64,000 nt of DNA, from the NCBI GenBank assembly GCA_958298945.1, contig CATQJD010000116.1:1-64000 (forward strand), in the 5' to 3' direction. Position 1 is the first letter of the stretch. Each line of letters starts with the position of its first letter. Below are positions 1-10,320 of the stretch, in pieces. Under the pieces are notes generated by a model. It was not told the DNA's origin. It saw only the letters and a program-made list of their open reading frames with translations, and ran no database searches. Origin of the DNA: Atherix ibis (Eukaryota > Arthropoda > Insecta > Diptera > Athericidae). The translations under genes and the position numbers were made by a program.

Positions 1-361
1 TAAGAGGAATATGAAGTAGTATGTTTAAGAGGAATATGAAGTAGTATATTTAAGAGGAATATGAAGTAGTATATTTAAGAGGAATATGAAGTAGTGTATT
101 TAAGAGGAATATGAAGTAGTATATTAAGAGGAATATGAAGTAGTATATTAAAGAAGAATATGAAGTAGTATGTTTAGGAGGAATATGAAGTAGGATGTTT
201 AAGAGGAATATGAAGTAGTATATTTAAGAGGAATATGAAGTAGTATATTTAAGAGGAATATGAAGTAGTATGTTTAAGAGGAATATGAAGTAGTATATTT
301 AAGAGGAATATGAAGTAGTATATTTAAGAGGAATATGAAGTAGTATGTTAAGAGGAATATG

Positions 362-890
362 AAGTAGTATGTTTAAGAGGAATTTGAAGTAGTATGTTTA
401 AGAAGAATATGGAGTAGTATGTTTAAGGGGAATATGAAGTTTTATATTTAAGAGGAATATGAAGTAGTATATTTAAGAGGAATATGAAATAGAATGTTTA
501 AGAGGAATATGAAATTGTATATTTAGGAGGAATATGAAGTAGTATGTTTAAGAGGAGTATGAAGTAGTATTTTAAAGAGGAAATTGAAGTAGTATATTTA
601 AGAGGAATATGAAGTAGTATATTTAAGAGGAATATGAAGTAGTATGTTTAAGAGGAATATGAAGTAGTATGTTTAAGTGGAATATGAAGTAGTATGTTTA
701 AGAGGAATATAAAGTAGTATGTTTAAGAGGAATATGAAATAGTATGTTTAAGAGGAATATGAAGTAGTATGTTTAAGAGGAATATGAAGTAGTATATTTA
801 AGAGCAATATGAAGTAGTGTAATTAAGAGGAATATGAAGTAGAATATTTTAGAGGAATATGAAGTAGTATATTTAAGAGGAATATGAAGT
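362..890 (+). repeat. Segmental copy L1a (offset 3,778)
   Basis: This stretch recurs at 4140-4668 with a constant offset of 3,778. Shared diagnostic variants in order are a GGAGTAG monomer, a GGGG monomer followed by GAAGTTTTAT (436 and 4214), an AAATTGAAG monomer (581 and 4359), and AGAGCAATATG (801 and 4579). At least one difference is visible (AAGTGG near 667 against AAGAGG near 4445). A related upstream piece near 191 matches 3868 at offset 3,677, so about four monomers were gained or lost between copies. Confidence 0.85.
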
Positions 891-1660
891 AGTATGTTTA
901 AGAGGAATATGAAGTAGTATATTTAAGAGGAACATGAAGTAGTATATTTAAGAGGAATATGAAGTAGAATGTTTAAGAGGAATATGAAATAGTATATTTA
1001 GGAGGAATATGAAGTAGTATGTTTAAGAGGAATATGAAGTAGTATGCTTAAGAGGAATATAAAGTAGTATGTTTAAGAGGAATATGAAGCAATATGTTTA
1101 AGAGGAATATGAAGTAGTATGTTTAGGAGGAATATGAAGTAGTATGTTTAAGAGGAATATGAAGTAGTATGTTTAAGGGGAATATGAAGAAGTATATTTA
1201 AGAGGAATATGAAGTTGTATATTTAAGAGGAATATGAAGTAGTATATTTAAGAGGTATATGAAGTAGTATATTTAAGAGGAATATGAAGTAGTATGAGGA
1301 ATAAGAAGTAGTATATTTAAGAGGAATATGAAGTAGTATGTTTAACAGGAATATTAAGTAGTATGTTTAAGAGGAATATGAAGTAGTATGTTTAAGAGGA
1401 ATATGAAGTAGTATGTTTAAGAAGAATATGAAGTAGTTTATTTAAGAGGAATATGAAGTAGTATATTTAAGAGAAATTTGAAGTAGTATATTTAAGAGGA
1501 ATATGAAGTAGTATGTTTAACAGGAATATGAAGTAGTATGTTTAAGAGGAATATGAAGTAGTATATTTAAGAGGAATATGAAGTAGTGTATTTAAGAGGA
1601 ATATGAAGTAGTATATTTAAGGGAAATATGAAGTAGTATATTTAAGAGGAATATGAAGTA
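880..1660 (+). repeat. Segmental copy L2a with 19-bp marker
   Basis: Repeated at 3064-3844 with offset 2,184 and in part at about 2505-3050 with offset 1,366. Shared ordered variants are AACATG (931 and 3115), a GAATGTTT unit, a GAAATAG unit, TTTAGGAGG, the GAAGCAATATG unit, a GAAGAAG unit, and the 19-bp truncated monomer (TGAGGAATAAG at 1295, 2661 and 3479), followed by TTTAACAGGAATATTAAG. Confidence 0.85.
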
Positions 1661-2504
1661 GTGTATTTAAGAGGAATATGAAGTAGTATGTTTAAGAGAA
1701 TATGAAGTAGTATGTTTAAGAGGAATATGAAGTAGTATGTTTAGGTGGAATATGAAGTAGTATGTTTAAGAGGAATATGAAGTAGTATATTTAAGAGGAA
1801 TATGAAGTAGTATATTTAAGAGGAATATGAAGTAGTATGTTTAAGAGGAATATGAAGTAGTATATTTAAGAGGAACATGAAGTAGTATATTTAAGAGGAA
1901 TATGAAGTAGAATGTTTAAGAGGAATATGAAATAGTATATTTAGGAGGAATATGAAGTATTATATTTAAGAGGAATATGAAGTAGTATATTTAAGAGGAA
2001 TATGAAGTAGTATGTTTAAGAGGAATATGAAGTAGTATGTTTAAGAGGAATTTGAAGTAGTATGTTTAAGAGGAATATGAAGTAGTATGTTTAGAAGAAT
2101 ATGAAGTTATTATATTTAAGAGGAATATGAAGTAGTATATTTAAGAGAAATATGAAGTAGTATATTTAAGAGGAATATGAAGTAGTATGTTTAAGAGGAA
2201 TATGAAGTAGTATATTTAAGAGGAACATGAAGTAGTATATTTAAGAGGAATATGAAGTACGAATGTTTAAGAGTAATATGAAATAGTATATTTAAGAGGA
2301 ATATGAAGTATTATATTTAAGAGGAATATGAAGTAGTATATTTAAGACGAATATGAAGTAGTATATTTGAGAGGAATATGAAGTAGTATGTTTAAGAGGA
2401 ATATAAAGTAGTATATTTAAGAGGAATATGAAGTAGTATATTTAAGAGGAATATGAAGTAGAATGTAAGAGGAATATAAAGTAGTATATTTAGGAGGAAT
2501 ATGA

Positions 2505-3050
2505 AGTAATATGTTTAAGAGGAATATGAAGTAGTATGTTTAAGGGAATATGAAGAAGTATATTTAAGAGGAATATGAAGTTGTATATTTAAGAGGAATA
2601 TGAAGTAGTATATTTAAGAGGTATATGAAGTAGTATATTTAAGAGGAATATGAAGTAGTATGAGGAATAAGAAGTAGTATATTTAAGAGGAATATGAAGT
2701 AGTATGTTTAACAGCAATATTAAGTAGTATGTTTAAGAGGAATATGAAGTAGTATGTTTAAGAGGAATATGAAGTAGTATGTTTAAGAAAAATATGAAGT
2801 AGTATATTTAAGAGGAATATGAAGTAGTATATTTAAGAGAAATTTGAAGTAGTGTATTTAAGAGGAATATGAAGTAGTATGTTTAACAGGAATATGAAGT
2901 AGTATGTTTAAGAGGAATATGAAGTACTATATTTAAGAGGAATATGAAGTAGTGTATTTAAGAGGAATATGAAGTAGTATATTTAAGAGGAATATGAAGT
3001 AGTATATTTAAGAGGAATATGAAGTAGTGTATTTAAGAGGAATATGAAGT
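2505..3050 (+). repeat. Segmental copy L2b (partial, offset 1,366)
   Basis: Partial copy of the L2 segment. It carries the GAAGAAG unit, GAGGTATATG, the 19-bp monomer at 2661 and the ACAG..TATTAAG unit in the same order as near 1170-1350. It starts after a monomer shortened to TTTAAGGGAATATG, a small deletion that L2a lacks. Confidence 0.8.
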
Positions 3051-3063
3051 AGTATGTTAAGAG

Positions 3064-3844
3064 AAATATGAAGTAGTATGTTTAAGAGGAATATGAAGTA
3101 GTATATTTAAGAGGAACATGAAGTAGTATATTTAAGAGGAATATGAAGTAGAATGTTTAAGAGGAATATGAAATAGTATATTTAGGAGGAATATGAAGTA
3201 GTATGTTTAAGAGGAATATGAAGTAGTATGCTTAAGAGGAATATGAAGTAGTATGTTTAAGAGGAATATGAAGCAATATGTTTAAGAGGAATATGAAGTA
3301 GTATGTTTAGGAGGAATATGAAGTAGTATGTTTAAGAGGAATATGAAGTAGTATGTTTAAGGAGAATATGAAGAAGTATATTTAAGAGGAATATGAAATT
3401 GTATATTTAGGAGGAATATGAAGTAGTATATTTAAGAGGTATATGAAGTAGTATATTTAAGAGGAATATGAAGTAGTATGAGGAATAAGAAGTAGTATAT
3501 TTAAGAGGAATATGAAGTAGTATGTTTAACAGGAATATTAAGTAGTATGTTTAAGAGGAATATGAAGTAGTATGTTTAAGAGGAATATGAAGTAGTATGT
3601 TTAAGAAGAATATGAAGTAGTATATTTAAGAGGAATATGAAGTAGTATATTTAAGAGAAATTTGAAGTAGTATATTTAAGAGGAATATGAAGTAGTATGT
3701 TTAACAGGAATATGAAGTAGTATGTTTAAGAGGAATATGAAGTAGTATATTTAAGAGGAATATGAAGTAGTGTATTTAAGAGGAATATGAAGTAGTATAT
3801 TTAAGAGGAATATGAAGTAGTATATTTAAGAAGAATATGAAGTA
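3064..3844 (+). repeat. Segmental copy L2c (offset 2,184)
   Basis: Third copy of the L2 segment, matching 880-1660 monomer for monomer through AACATG (3115), the GAAGCAATATG unit and the 19-bp marker (3479). A few substitutions differ, for example AAGGAGAATATG near 3360 where the first copy has AAGGGGAATATG. Confidence 0.85.
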
Positions 3845-4139
3845 GTATGTTTAGGAGGAATATGAAGTAGGATGTTTAAGAGGAATATGAAGTAGTATAT
3901 TTAAGAGGAATATGAAGTAGTATATTTAAGAGGAATATGAAGTAGTATGTTTAAGAGGAATATGAAGTAGTATATTTAAGAGGAACATGAAGTAGTATAT
4001 TTAAGAGGAATATGAAGTAGAATGTTTAAGAGGAATATGAAATAGTATATTTAGGAGGAATATGAAGTATTATATTTAAGAGGAATATGAAGTAGTATAT
4101 TTAAGAGGAATATGAAGTAGTATGTTTAAGAGGAATATG

Positions 4140-4668
4140 AAGTAGTATGTTTAAGAGGAATTTGAAGTAGTATGTTTAAGAAGAATATGGAGTAGTATGT
4201 TTAAGGGGAATATGAAGTTTTATATTTAAGAGGAATATGAAGTAGTATATTTAAGAGGAATATGAAGTAGAATGTTTAAGAGGAATATGAAATTGTATAT
4301 TTAGGAGGAATATGAAGTAGTATGTTTAAGAGGAGTATGAAGTAGTATTTTAAAGAGGAAATTGAAGTAGTATATTTAAGAGGAATATGAAGTAGTATAT
4401 TTAAGAGGAATATGAAGTAGTATGTTTAAGAGGAATATGAAGTAGTATGTTTAAGAGGAATATGAAGTAGTATGTTTAAGAGGAATATAAAGTAGTATGT
4501 TTAAGAGGAATATGAAATAGTATGTTTAAGAGGAATATGAAGTAGTATGTTTAAGAGGAATATGAAGTAGTATATTTAAGAGCAATATGAAGTAGTGTAA
4601 TTAAGAGGAATATGAAGTAGAATATTTTAGAGGAATATGAAGTAGTATATTTAAGAGGAATATGAAGT
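4140..4668 (+). repeat. Segmental copy L1b (offset 3,778)
   Basis: Second copy of 362-890, carrying the same ordered series of variant monomers. Directly downstream the AGAGCAATATG unit occurs again at 4829, now with a shortened unit after it (TTAAGAGTAGAATATT). That shortened form is what reappears beyond the divergent island near 9115. Confidence 0.85.
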
Positions 4669-4819
4669 AGTATATTTAAGAGGAATATGAAGTAGTATGT
4701 TTAAGAGAAATATGAAGTAGTATGTTTAAGAGGAATATGAAGTAGTATATTTAAGAGGAATATGAAGTAGTATATTTAAGAGGAATATGAAGTAGTATGT
4801 TCAAGAGGAATATGAAGTA

Positions 4820-5400
4820 GTATATTTAAGAGCAATATGAAGTAGTGTAATTAAGAGTAGAATATTTTAGAGGAATATGAAGTAGTATATTTAATAGGAA
4901 TATGAAGTAGTATATTTAAGAGGAATATGAAGTAGTATGTTTAAGAGAAATATAAAGTAGTATGTTTAAGAGGAATTTGAAGTAGTATGTTTAAGAGGAA
5001 TATGAAGTAGTATGTTTAAGAGGAATATGAAGTAGTATGTTTAAGAGGAATATGAAGTAGTATGTTTAGGAGGAATATGAAGTAGTATGTTTAAGAGGAA
5101 TATAAAGTAGTATGTTTAAGAGGAATATGAAGTAGTATGTTTAAGAGGAATATGAAGTAATATGTTTAAGAGGAATATGAAGTATTATATTTAAGAGGAA
5201 TATGAAGTAGTATATTTAAGAGGAATATGAAGTAGTATATTTAAGAGGAATATGAAGTAGTATGTTTAAGAGGAATATAAGGTAGTATATTTAAGAGGAA
5301 TATGAAGTAGTATATTTAAGAGGAATATGAAGTAGAATGTTAAGAGGAACATAAAGTAGTATTTTTAAGAGGAATATGAAGTAGTATATTTAAGAGGAAT
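4820..5400 (+). repeat. Segmental copy L3a, repeated beyond the divergent island
   Basis: The AGAGCAATATG unit at 4829, the shortened TTAAGAGTAGAATATT unit and an AGAGAAATATAAAG unit (4944) recur at 9115 and 9230 with a constant offset of 4,286. Further on, the GAATGTTAAGAGG unit (5331 and 9541) keeps the same order but at offset 4,210, so about three monomers were lost. The divergent island therefore lies between two copies of one main-type segment. Confidence 0.8.
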
Positions 5401-6120
5401 ATGAAGTAGTATATTTAAGAGGAATATGAAGTAGTATGTTTAAGAGGAATATGAAGTAGTACGTTTAAGAGGAATATGAAGTAGTATGTTTAAGAGGAAT
5501 ATAAAGTAGTATGTTTAAGAGGAATATGAAATAGTATGTTTAAGAGGAATATGAAGTAGTATGTTTAAGAGGAATATGAAGTAGTATATTTAAGAGCAAT
5601 ATGAAGTAGTGTAATTAAGAGGAATATGAAGTAGAATATTTTAGAGGAATATGAAGTAGTATATTTAAGAGGAATATGAAGTAGTATATTTAAGAGGAAT
5701 ATGAAGTAGTATGTTTAAGAGAAATATGAAGTAGTATGTTTGAGAGGAATATGAAGTAGTATATTTAAGAGGAATATGAAGTAGTATATTTAAGAGGAAT
5801 ATGAAGTAGTATGTTTAAGAGAAATATGAAGTAGTATATTTAAGAGGAATATGAAGTAGTATATATAAGAGGAATATGCAGTAGTATATTTAAGAAGTAT
5901 ATGAAGTTGTATATATGAGTAATATGTAGTTGTAAATTTAAGAGGAATATGAAGTAGTACATTTAAGAGGAATATTAATTATTATATTTAAGAGGAATAT
6001 GCAGTAGTATATTTAAGAGGAATATGAAGTAGTATATTTAAGAGGAATGTGCAGTAGTATATTTAAGAGGAATATTAAATATTATATTTAAGAGGAATAT
6101 GCAGTAGTATATTTAAAAGG

Positions 6121-6650
6121 AATATGAAGTAGTATATTTAAGAGGAATATGAAGTAGTATATATAAGAGGAATATGCAGTAGTAAATTTAGGAGGAATAT
6201 GAAGTAGTATATTTAAGAGGAATAATAATTATTATATTTAAGAGGAATATGCAGTAATATATTTAAGAGGATTATGGAGTGGTATATTTAAGAGGAATAT
6301 GCAGTAGTATATTTAAAAGGAATATGAAGTAGTATATTTAAGAGGAATGTGCAGTAGTATATTTAAGAGGAATATTAAATATTTTATTTAAGAGGAATAT
6401 GCAGTAGTATATTTAAGAGGAATATGGAATAGTATATTTAAAAGGAATATGCAGTAGTATATTTAAGAGGTATATAAAGTAGTATATTTAAGATGAGTAT
6501 GCAGTAGTGTATTTAAGAGGAATATTAAGTATTATATTTAAAAGGAATATTAAGTAGTATATTTAAGAGAAATATGAAGAAGTATATTTAAGAGGAATGT
6601 GCAGTAGTATTTTTTAAAAGGAATATGCAGTAGTATATTTAAGAGGAATA
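6121..6650 (+). repeat. Island internal copy D1a (offset 2,348)
   Basis: Matches 8469-8998 at a constant offset of 2,348. Shared variants are AATAATAATT (6221 and 8569), a GATTATGGAGTGG unit, AATGTGCAG, TATATAAAG, and AGATGAGTATG (6491 and 8839). Several point differences separate the two, for example TTTAAGAGGATT against TTTAATAGGATT, so this duplication is older than those in the flanking blocks. Confidence 0.8.
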
Positions 6651-8468
6651 TGAAGTTGTATATTTAAGAGGATTATGAAGTTGTAAATTTAAGAGGAATT
6701 GAAGTAGTATATTTAAGAATAATATGAAGTAGTATATTGAAGAGAAATATGAAGTATTATATTTAAGAGGAATATGCAGTAGTATATTTAAGAGAAATAT
6801 GAAGTAGTATATTTAAGAGGAATATGCAGCAGTATATTTAAGAGAAATATGAAGTAGTATATTTAAGAGAAATATGCAGTAGTATATTTAAGAGAAATAT
6901 GAAATAGTATATTTAAGAGGACTATGAAGTATTATATTTAAGAGGACTATGCAGTAGTATATTTAAGAGGAATATGAAGTAGTATATATAAGAGGAATAT
7001 GCAGTAGTAAATTTAAGAGGAATATGAAGTAATATATTTAAGAGGAATATGCCGTAGTATATTTAAGAGGAATATGAAGTAATATATTTGAGAGGAATGT
7101 GCATTAGTATATTTAAGAGGAATATTATATATTATATTGAAGAGGAATATGCAGTAGTATATTTAAGAGGAATATTAAGTAGTATATCTAAGAGGAATAT
7201 GCAGAAGTATATTTAAGAGGATTATTAAGTAGTATATTTAAGAGGAATATAAATTATTATAATTAAGAGGAATATGCTGTAGTATATTTAAGAGGAATAT
7301 AAAGTAGTATATTTAAGAGGAATGTGCAGTAGTATATTTAAGAGGAATATTAAATATTATATTGAAGAGGAATATGCAGTAGTATATTTAAGAGAAATAT
7401 GAAGTAGTATATTTAAGAGGAATATGGAGTAGTATATTTAAGAGGAATATGCAGTAGTATATTTAATAGGAATATGAAATAGTATATTTAAGAGGAATAT
7501 GCAGTAGTATATTTAAGAGGAATATTAAGTATTATATTTAAAAGGAATATTAAGTAGTATATTTAAGAGGAATATGAAGTAGTATATTTTAGAGGAATAT
7601 GCAGTGGTATATTTAAGAGGCATATGCAGTAGTATACTTAAGAGGAATATTAAGTATTATATTTAAGAGGAATATTAAGTATTATATTTAAGACGAATAT
7701 TAGGTATTATATTTAAGAGGGATATGAAGAAGTATATTTAAGAAGAATATGAAGCAGTATATTTAAGAGGAATATGCAGTAGTATATAAGAGGAATATTA
7801 AGTATTATATTAAAGAGGAATATTAAGTATTATATTTAAGAGGAATATGAAGTAGTATATTTAAGAGGAATATGAAGTAGTATATTTAAGAGGAATATGC
7901 AGTAGTATATTTAGGAGGAGTATGAAGTAGTATATTTAAGAGGAATATTAAGTAGTATATTTAAGAGGAATATGCAGTAGTATACTTAAGACGAATATGA
8001 AGTAGTATATTTAAGAGGTATATGAAGTATTATATTTAAGAGAAATATGAAGTAGTATATTTAAGAGGATTATGCAGTAGTATGTTTAAGAGGAATATTA
8101 AGTAGTATATCTAAGAGGAATATGCAGTAGTATATTTAAGAGGATTATTAAGTAGTATATTTAAGAGGAATATTAATTATTATATTTAAGAGGAATATGC
8201 AGTAGTATATTTAAGAGGAATATGAAGTAGTATATTTAAGAGGAAAAGTCAGTAGTAAATTTAAGAGAAATATGAAGTAGTATATTTGAGAGGATAATGC
8301 AGTAGTATATTTAAGAGGAATATTAAGTAGTATATTTAAGAGGAATATGCAGTAGTATATTTAAAAGAAATATGAAGTAGTATATTAAAGAGGAATATGA
8401 AGTAGTGTATATAAGAGGAATATGCAGTAGTATATTTAAGAGGAATATGGAGTAGTATATTTAAGAGG

Positions 8469-8998
8469 CATATAAATAAATATATTTAAGAGGAATATGA
8501 AATAGTATATATAAGAGGAATATGCAGTAGTAAATTTAGGAGGAATATGAAGTAGTATATTTAAGAGGAATAATAATTATTATATTTAAGAGGAATATGC
8601 AGTAGTATATTTAATAGGATTATGGAGTGGTGTTTTTAAGAGGAATATGCAGTAGTATATTTAAAAGGAATATGATGTAGTATATTTAAGAGGAATGTGC
8701 AGTAGTATATTTAAGAGGAATATTAAATATTATATTTAAGAGGAATATGCAGTAGTATATTTAAGAGGAATATGGAATAGTATATTTAAAAGGAATATGC
8801 AGTAGTATATTTGAGAGGTATATAAAGTAGTATATTTAAGATGAGTATGTAGTAGTGTATTTAAGAGGAATATTAAGTATCATATTTAAAAGGAATATTA
8901 AGTAGTATATTTAAGAGAAATATGAAGTAGTATATTTAAAAGGAACGTGCAGTAGTAGTTTTTAAGAGGAATATGCAGTTGTATATTTAAGAGGAATA
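8469..8998 (+). repeat. Island internal copy D1b (offset 2,348)
   Basis: Second, partly diverged copy of 6121-6650. It ends at the right boundary of the island, where GAAGTTTTATG restores the main type with G at position 23. Confidence 0.8.
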
Positions 8999-9105
8999 TG
9001 AAGTTTTATGTTTAAGAGGAATATAAAGTAGTATGTTTAAGAGGAATATGAAATAGTATGTTTAAGAGGAATATGAAGTAGTATGTTTAAGAGGAATAAT
9101 AAGTA

Positions 9106-9610
9106 GTATATTTAAGAGCAATATGAAGTAGTGTAATTAAGAGTAGAATATTTTAGAGGAATATGAAGTAGTATATTTAAGAGGAATATGAAGTAGTATA
9201 TTTAAGAGGAATATGAAGTAGTATGTTTAAGAGAAATATAAAGTAGTATGTTTAAGAGGAATTTGAAGTAGTATGTTTAAGAGGAATATGAAGTAGTATG
9301 TTTAAGAGGAATATGAAGTAGTATGTTTAAGAGGAATATGAAGTAGTATATTTAGGAGGAATATGAAGTAGTATGTTTAAGAGGAAATAAAGTAGTATGT
9401 TTAAGAGGAATTTGAAGTAGTATGTTTAAGAGGAATATGAAGTAATATGTATAAGAGGAATATGAAGTATTATATTTAAGAGGAATATGAAGTAGTATAT
9501 TTAAGAGGAATATGAAGTAGTATATTTAATAGGAATATGAAGTAGAATGTTAAGAGGAATATAAAGTAGTATATTTAGGAGGAATATGAAGTAGTATGTT
9601 TAAGAGGAAT
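9106..9610 (+). repeat. Segmental copy L3b, right of the island
   Basis: Counterpart of 4820-5400 (offset 4,286, shifting to 4,210). It contains the AGAGCAATATG unit at 9115, the TTAAGAGTAGAATATT shortened unit, AGAGAAATATAAAG at 9230 and the GAATGTTAAGAGG unit at 9541. Confidence 0.8.
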
Positions 9611-9773
9611 ATGAAGTAGTATATTTAAGAGTAATATTAAGTAGTATATTTAAGACAAATATGAAGTAGTATGTTTAAGAGGAATATGAAGTAGTACGTT
9701 TAAGAGGAATATGAAGTATTATGTTTAAGAAGAATATGAAGTAGTATGTTTAAGAGGAATATAAAGTAGTATA
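9500..9773 (+). repeat. 274-bp tandem duplication, copy 1
   Basis: TTAATAGGAATATGAAGTAG (9526) followed by the GAATGTTAAGAGG unit, TTTAGGAGG, a GAGTAATATTAAG unit, TAAGACAAATATG, GTACGTTT and GTATTATG. The same series starts again 274 bp later. 274 is one base short of 11 monomers, which fits the shortened GAATGTTAAG unit. Confidence 0.85.
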
Positions 9774-10047
9774 TTTAAGAGGAATATGAAGTAGTATATT
9801 TAATAGGAATATGAAGTAGAATGTTAAGAGGAATATAAAGTAGTATATTTAGGAGGAATATGATGTAGTATATTTAAGAGGAATATGAAGTAGTATATTT
9901 AAGAGTAATATTAAGTAGTATATTTAAGACAAATATGAAGTAGTATGTTTAAGAGGAATATGAAGTAGTACGTTTAAGAGGAATATGAAGTATTATGTTT
10001 AAGAAGAATATAAAGTAGTATGTTTAAGAGGAATATGAAGTAGTATG
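9774..10047 (+). repeat. 274-bp tandem duplication, copy 2
   Basis: Head-to-tail second copy (TTAATAGGAATATG at 9800). Small differences include GATGTAG for GAAGTAG and AATATAAAG for AATATGAAG. Confidence 0.85.
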
Positions 10048-10320
10048 TTTAAGAGGAATATGAAGTAATATGTTTAAGAGGAATATGAAGTATTATATTT
10101 AAGAGGAATATGAAGTAGTATATTTAAGAGGAATATGAAGTAGTATATTTAAGAGGAATATGAAGTAGTATGTTTAAGAGGAATATAAAGTAGTATATTT
10201 AAGAGGAATATGAAGTAGTATATTTAAGAGGAATATGAAATAGAATGTTTAAGGGGAATATGAAGAAGTATATTTAAGAGGAATATGAAGTTGTATATTT
10301 AAGAGGACTATGAAGTAGTA

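Larger units (their letters stand above)
1..5867 (+). repeat. Left main-type satellite block
   Basis: Monomers close to consensus, with A and G both common at position 23. Typical private variants are a 19-bp truncated monomer (at 1295, 2661 and 3479), AACATG in place of AATATG (931, 1874, 2224, 3115, 3984), a GAAGCAATATG monomer (near 1089 and 3273) and AGAGCAATATG followed by a TGTAATTAAG unit (801, 4579, 4829 and near 5594). These variants recur in fixed order, which shows segmental duplication inside the block. The first 804 bases contain no C. The block ends where GCAG-type monomers begin. Confidence 0.85.
5868..9005 (+). repeat. Divergent satellite island with 50-bp dimer periodicity
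   Basis: Here GAAG (positions 13-16) is often GCAG, and other units carry TTAAGTATTAT or TTAATTATT (G13T, G19T). Position 23 is almost always A; I saw a single clear TATGTTT, near 8090. GCAG-type units fall on a 50-bp grid: 6001, 6051, 6101, then 6251, 6301, 6351, 6401, 6451, 6501, 6601, and 6776, 6826, 6876, 6951, 7001, 7051 (GCCG), 7101, 7151, 7201, with occasional 75-bp steps. The basic repeat here is thus a dimer of one GCAG-type and one variable unit. Monomer divergence is visibly higher than on either side, which suggests an older, less homogenised segment (inference). Confidence 0.85.

Noticed and set aside
5868..9005. Transposon or foreign insertion as the cause of the divergent island
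   Set aside because: Every stretch of the island is still recognisable as the same 25-bp monomer; no terminal repeats, target-site duplications or non-satellite sequence were seen.
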